This document shows positions 42,581 through 45,467 of a stretch of DNA of 45,467 nt, one piece after another. The stretch spans positions 1-45,467 of the forward strand of contig PNKZ01000033.1 in the NCBI GenBank assembly GCA_013822735.1, given 5' to 3'. Each line of letters opens with the position of its first letter. Within the stretch, counting starts at the first letter, position 1. The position numbers and the translations under genes are program-made. Below the pieces are notes generated by a model. The model was not told where the DNA came from and made no database searches. It worked only from the letters and a program-made list of their open reading frames with translations. The stretch is from Pirellula sp. Lineage in GTDB: Bacteria; Planctomycetota; Planctomycetia; Pirellulales; PNKZ01.

Positions 42581-43849
42581 CTACTTCCGCTCCGCAATCT
42601 CGCGGGGACGGATCATCAGCACGATCAAGACGCTCAAGAGCGCCACGCCGGCGAACACGCCGAAGATCATGTTGAGGGGCACGCCCCGATCGCGCAGGGC
42701 TCCGAAGCCCCAATCGGCGAAACCGCCGCAGCTGATGCTCACGAGGTTCATTACGCCGTAGCCGGTGGCCCGCAGTTCCGGGCGCACAATCTGGCAGAGG
42801 ATCGGCATGTTGTTGCAGTCGAAGAATCCCCAGCCGAGGCCGAAGAGCATCAAGAAGAACACGGCCGTCTGCAGCGTCGCGGCGTTACCGACGCCGAACA
42901 GCGCCGGCAGAAACATCGTCATCCCGACGGCGCTCACGAAGATCCGCCCGCGCACGGTGCGTCGCATCCATTGATCTGCCCACCAGCCGCCGAGGAGCAC
43001 GCCGATGAGCGAGGCGACCTGCACGTAGAGCACGGCCGACATGCCGGCTTTCCCTTGGCCGAGCTGGAATTGCTCCTTCAGAATGTCGGGCATCCAATCT
43101 TTCACGACCCAACCGGCGAGCGCCGGTAAAGTGAAGTAGAGCACGAGCAAGAGGAAGCCGACGTTGCTGAAGAGTTCGCCGACCGCCGAGAGCGGCGACG
43201 GTTGCGGCAAGGCATCGTCGCTGCGCGGCGGATTACGTAACAAGAAGAACAGCGGCACGGCATACACCACGCCGACGAGGCCGCAGGCGTTGAAGGCCCA
43301 ACGCCACCCCAAGCTCGGCTCGTCGGCCACGTAGCCGGAGAAGCCGCCGATGATGATGCCCGCGTAAATGCCCATTTGATGCAAGCCGACGGCGCGCGAA
43401 CGGGTGGGCCCGCGATGGAAGTCGGTGATGAGGGCGAGCGCCGCGGGAATATAAAACGCTTCGCTAATCCCCATGATCGCGCGGGCCGCGACGAGTTGAT
43501 CGAAGTTGGTGACGTGCGCCGTGGCCCAGGTGACGGCCGACCAGATGGCGAGGCTGAGCGTAATGACATGTCGCCGGCTCAAGCGATCGGCGAAGTAGCC
43601 CCCGATCGGGCTGAAGATCGCGTAGACCCATTTGAAAGAGCCGAGCACGAGCCCCCAATCGGCCTTGTTGGCGATGTCGGGGATGTCGGCTACCATCGAC
43701 GACTTCATCGCCGCGAGCATTTGGCGGTCGAGATAATTCAGCAGGGCGACGGGGACCAACAGGCCGACGATCACCCAAGCCAAGCGGCCGGGAGATGCGG
43801 AGAGAGGCGACGAGGCGGGAGCGGCGGTTTCGTGCATGACGTCCATCAT
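42581..43849 (-). CDS. Major facilitator superfamily transporter (ACS-type, sugar acid)
   Basis: 422 residues with about twelve membrane helices. Anion:cation symporter-type features: NYLDRQMLAAMKSSM after helix 1, the loop 2-3 motif GGYFADRLSRRHVIT, and RAIMGISEAFYIPAALALITDF. The family includes hexuronate, glucarate and sialate importers. In this operon (transporter, lyase, sialidase) it most likely takes up the sugar acid freed outside the cell, to be cleaved by the DapA/NanA-type enzyme. Several possible ATG starts lie within the first five codons (MMDVM). It is the first gene of the minus-strand operon, divergent from an AraC-family regulator with a 274-bp shared upstream region. Confidence 0.9.
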   Translation of the reverse strand: MMDVMHETAAPASSPLSASPGRLAWVIVGLLVPVALLNYLDRQMLAAMKSSMVADIPDIANKADWGLVLGSFKWVYAIFSPIGGYFADRLSRRHVITLSLAIWSAVTWATAHVTNFDQLVAARAIMGISEAFYIPAALALITDFHRGPTRSRAVGLHQMGIYAGIIIGGFSGYVADEPSLGWRWAFNACGLVGVVYAVPLFFLLRNPPRSDDALPQPSPLSAVGELFSNVGFLLLVLYFTLPALAGWVVKDWMPDILKEQFQLGQGKAGMSAVLYVQVASLIGVLLGGWWADQWMRRTVRGRIFVSAVGMTMFLPALFGVGNAATLQTAVFFLMLFGLGWGFFDCNNMPILCQIVRPELRATGYGVMNLVSISCGGFADWGFGALRDRGVPLNMIFGVFAGVALLSVLIVLMIRPREIAERK

Positions 43850-43858
43850 CGGCGGAGT

Positions 43859-43902
43859 GTATAGTAAAATCTTTCACGATCCTACTGGGGACGATTTTAT
43901 AC
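43859..43902. promoter_or_regulatory. AT-rich interrupted palindrome in the transporter promoter region
   Basis: GTATAGTAAAATC (43859-43871) and GATTTTATAC (43893-43902) form an imperfect inverted repeat with about 21 bp between the arms, in otherwise GC-rich DNA just upstream of the transporter ATG at 43849. It may be the promoter (-10-like TATAC elements) and/or the operator of the divergent AraC-type regulator. No binding motif is known. Confidence 0.4.
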
Positions 43903-43916
43903 ATGCCCGCAGAAAC

Positions 43917-44097
43917 CCTTCTCCCACTGGGAGAAGGTGGCCGCAGGCCGGATGAGGGTGACGCCGCACGAGCTTGACCGCGCGTGCTTATTCGTCCGTG
44001 AGTATTTCGTAGCATCCTACGATCCCCAACGCCAAGCGTCGCGCTTCGTCACCCTCACCTGCCCTGCGGGCATCCTCTCCCAGTGGGAGAGGAGTTG
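43917..44097. repeat. Inverted pair of CTCTCCCAGTGGGAGAGG-type repeats
   Basis: 43917-43963 and 44049-44097 are imperfect inverted copies. Each contains a palindrome: 43917-43937 (CCTTCTCCCA, C, TGGGAGAAGG) and 44074-44092 (CCTCTCCCA, G, TGGGAGAGG). They flank about 85 bp between the divergent transporter and regulator genes. This repeat type is widespread in bacteria as intergenic REP-like sequence. Confidence 0.75.
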
Positions 44098-44123
44098 ATC
44101 GAAGGTTTCACAACACACCACAA

Positions 44124-45002
44124 ATGTCTGCAATCTCACCAACCGTTCGCCGTGCCGAACACATCGTCACCGGTCGCGTGCTCGATTTGCCGCTCGTGGA
44201 GCGGGCCGCCATTGTGCGTTCGCAGAGCGCGTCGCGCATCACGTGGCATCGGCATCGCCGGTTTGAGATGTTGCTCCTGGTCGACGGAGCGACGGCGTAC
44301 GAATTTGCCGACGGCCGGACGGTGGAAATTCCCGGCGGGCATTTTCTCGTCGTTCCGCCCGAGGCTCGGCATCGGGGCGTGCACGATATTCGCCGGCCGG
44401 CGAAACTTTGCGGACTGCTGTTCGATCCCCGGCCGCGCTCGTCCGGCAAACACACGCCGCTATCGACTTCCGATCTCCGTCGACTAGCCGCGACGTTTGA
44501 AGCCGGCGCGCTCCGCCCCTGCCCGATGAACGTCGAGTTGCGCCGGCTGGCCGGCGTGCTGGCTCGGCAACTTACGAACTTTGATCGCCGCGATTCGAGC
44601 GCCATCGTCGAACTGCGGCTGACGTTGTGCGCCGCGCTGGTCGAAGCGGCCCGACAGTTGACCGCGCCCCGGATTCAAGAGCCGACCATGGCCGTGCGCG
44701 CCGCGACGGCGTTTCTCGACGCGAACCTCGGCCGCCAGTTCGGCATGCAAGAAGTGGCCGCCGCCGCCGGGTGCAGCCGTGCGCGATTGTTTCACATCTT
44801 CAAGCAATCGACCGGCCTGACGCCGAACGATTATTTGTTGCGGGCCCGCATTGCGCGAGCGCAAGAGGCGCTCCAGCGCACGACGGTCCCGGTCACGCAG
44901 ATTGCGATGGCCTGCGGCTTCTCGACGAGCCAGTACTTCAGCAACGTGTTCCGAAAGTACACGGGCCAAACGCCGTCGGCGTTTCGGGGACGCAAGGGAT
45001 AG
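44124..45002 (+). CDS. AraC-family transcriptional regulator with cupin sensor domain
   Basis: 292 residues. The N-terminal cupin-like ligand domain (about 30-110) has the family's histidine pair in WHRHRRFEMLLLVDG and GGHFLVVPPEARHRG. The C-terminal AraC DNA-binding domain (about 190-290) has two helix-turn-helix units: FGMQEVAAAAGCSRARLFHIF and the signature VPVTQIAMACGFSTSQYFSNVFRKYTGQTPSAFR. It most likely controls the divergent transporter-lyase-sialidase operon in response to a sugar or sugar acid, by analogy with AraC-type regulators placed next to their targets. The 274-bp intergenic region carries repeats and an AT-rich palindrome that could be its site. The start at 44124 lies a few bases after a repeat arm. 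Confidence 0.92.
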   Translation: MSAISPTVRRAEHIVTGRVLDLPLVERAAIVRSQSASRITWHRHRRFEMLLLVDGATAYEFADGRTVEIPGGHFLVVPPEARHRGVHDIRRPAKLCGLLFDPRPRSSGKHTPLSTSDLRRLAATFEAGALRPCPMNVELRRLAGVLARQLTNFDRRDSSAIVELRLTLCAALVEAARQLTAPRIQEPTMAVRAATAFLDANLGRQFGMQEVAAAAGCSRARLFHIFKQSTGLTPNDYLLRARIARAQEALQRTTVPVTQIAMACGFSTSQYFSNVFRKYTGQTPSAFRGRKG

Positions 45003-45024
45003 TCGGAACGTTCGCCCATCCCAA

Positions 45025-45171
45025 AAACCCCGAAGGGGTTTCACAACGAAGCGAAGGGTCGCGGTACTCCGCGCACCCTGGTTTGTCGAAGCCCCGCAAT
45101 AGTCTTCCGAAACCCCAACGGGGTTTAACGGATTCGCGCCGGCAACGGCTTGTGAAACCCCGTTGGTGTTT
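45025..45171. repeat. Cluster of three AAACCCC-N3-GGGGTTT hairpins
   Basis: Perfect 7-bp stems with 3-nt loops at 45025-45041 and 45110-45126, and an imperfect third copy at 45155-45171 in inverted orientation. The first and the reversed third share the flank GGGGTTTCACAA. The cluster directly follows the AraC-type gene and could terminate its transcript. Confidence 0.7.
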
Positions 45172-45284
45172 TCATCCGTGAAGTCAAGCTTCGTTTTGGC
45201 CGGCCTAATCCGTGGCCAAATCTTCTCTGGATTTCGGGCCGGCGTTTTTGGGAGAATGCGGCGTGATTCTTGGTGTCGTGTTGG

Positions 45285-45380
45285 GCCCCGACGAGTCGCC
45301 GGGGGCAATCGGCGTCAACTTGGTCCTCGTGGTTGTTGCTTAAAGAACGTCGTGTGCCCCCGGCGGCTCGCCGGGGGCAC
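45285..45380. repeat. GCCGGGGGC-type hairpin repeats
   Basis: 45354-45380 is a perfect 12-bp stem (GTGCCCCCGGCG / CGCCGGGGGCAC) with a GCT loop. A related, less perfect copy lies at 45285-45306. They are about 50 bp apart in the noncoding end of the window. Confidence 0.7.
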
Positions 45381-45467
45381 AAGGGGGGTGTCGCGTGTTC
45401 CAAAATCGTCGTAAGTCCTGCGCACTAAATTCTCGAAATGCGCACAAACGGAGCCCCGAAGTGCGCA

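Larger units (their letters stand above)
45003..45467. other. Repeat-rich intergenic region at the window end, no gene seen
   Basis: 465 bp downstream of the AraC-type gene, running to the window edge. Short reading frames exist on both strands but are fragmentary and coincide with repeats, so none is called. The notable contents are the hairpins at 45025-45171 and 45285-45380 and the three TGCGCA motifs at the end, listed separately or as findings. Confidence 0.55.

Noticed and set aside
45025-45171. CRISPR-like regular repeats
   Set aside because: Units are short palindromic hairpins in mixed orientation with uneven spacing and no cas genes nearby.
45163-45414. Short plus-strand frame of 83 codons at the window end
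   Set aside because: It runs through two hairpin repeats and has no domain or ribosome-binding site.

Overview
The window looks like a chromosomal piece of a Planctomycetota bacterium, most likely Pirellulales-like. It is GC-rich and dominated by families that are hallmarks of that phylum: Tat-exported Gfo/Idh/MocA oxidoreductases (three), Tat-exported DUF1501 proteins (three), a PSCyt1/DUF1549/DUF1553 cytochrome protein, PVC-type dehydrogenase-cytochrome fusions, and an iduronate-2-sulfatase-like sulfatase with C-terminal EF-hands. No rRNA, tRNA, CRISPR array, IS element or phage gene was seen.

Left part (about 1-16.8 kb): after a Gfo/Idh/MocA gene comes a signalling region. It holds a methyltransferase resembling the PhcB / 3-OH-palmitate methyl ester family. 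Converging on it is a minus-strand series: an Hpt protein, a REC-HD-GYP phosphodiesterase, and a 1954-residue hybrid (degenerate Ser/Thr kinase, AAA ATPase, TPR, GAF, histidine kinase, two receivers). Next come a FadL-type outer-membrane porin, a 7TM-PAS-PAS-PAS hybrid kinase and a FixJ/TodT-like regulator that converges on it. The layout suggests, but does not prove, a circuit for making, importing and sensing a hydrophobic (fatty-acid-like) signal.

Middle part (about 17-34 kb): a C-terminal MgtE fragment, a DUF1501 protein divergent from a Gfo/Idh/MocA protein, a glucose/sorbosone-dehydrogenase-like propeller with three c-type haem motifs, a GNAT acetyltransferase bracketed by inverted repeats, a Tat-exported FMN alpha-hydroxy-acid oxidase, a DUF1549/DUF1553 plus DUF1501 couple, and a 1429-residue ThuA / SGNH / PVC-dehydrogenase / HEAT / cytochrome protein. 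These are exported oxidative and hydrolytic enzymes, probably for complex glycan or glycoside breakdown.

Right part (about 34-45 kb): another Gfo/Idh/MocA protein, a small unknown protein with a histone-H1-like Lys/Ala-rich tail, a DUF1501 protein, a sulfatase followed closely by a Mug DNA glycosylase, and a compact catabolic operon (MFS transporter, DapA/NanA-family lyase, BNR sialidase) divergent from an AraC-family regulator. Gene junctions throughout carry hairpin-forming inverted repeats of several families, many shared between distant sites. They probably serve as terminators or REP-like elements.
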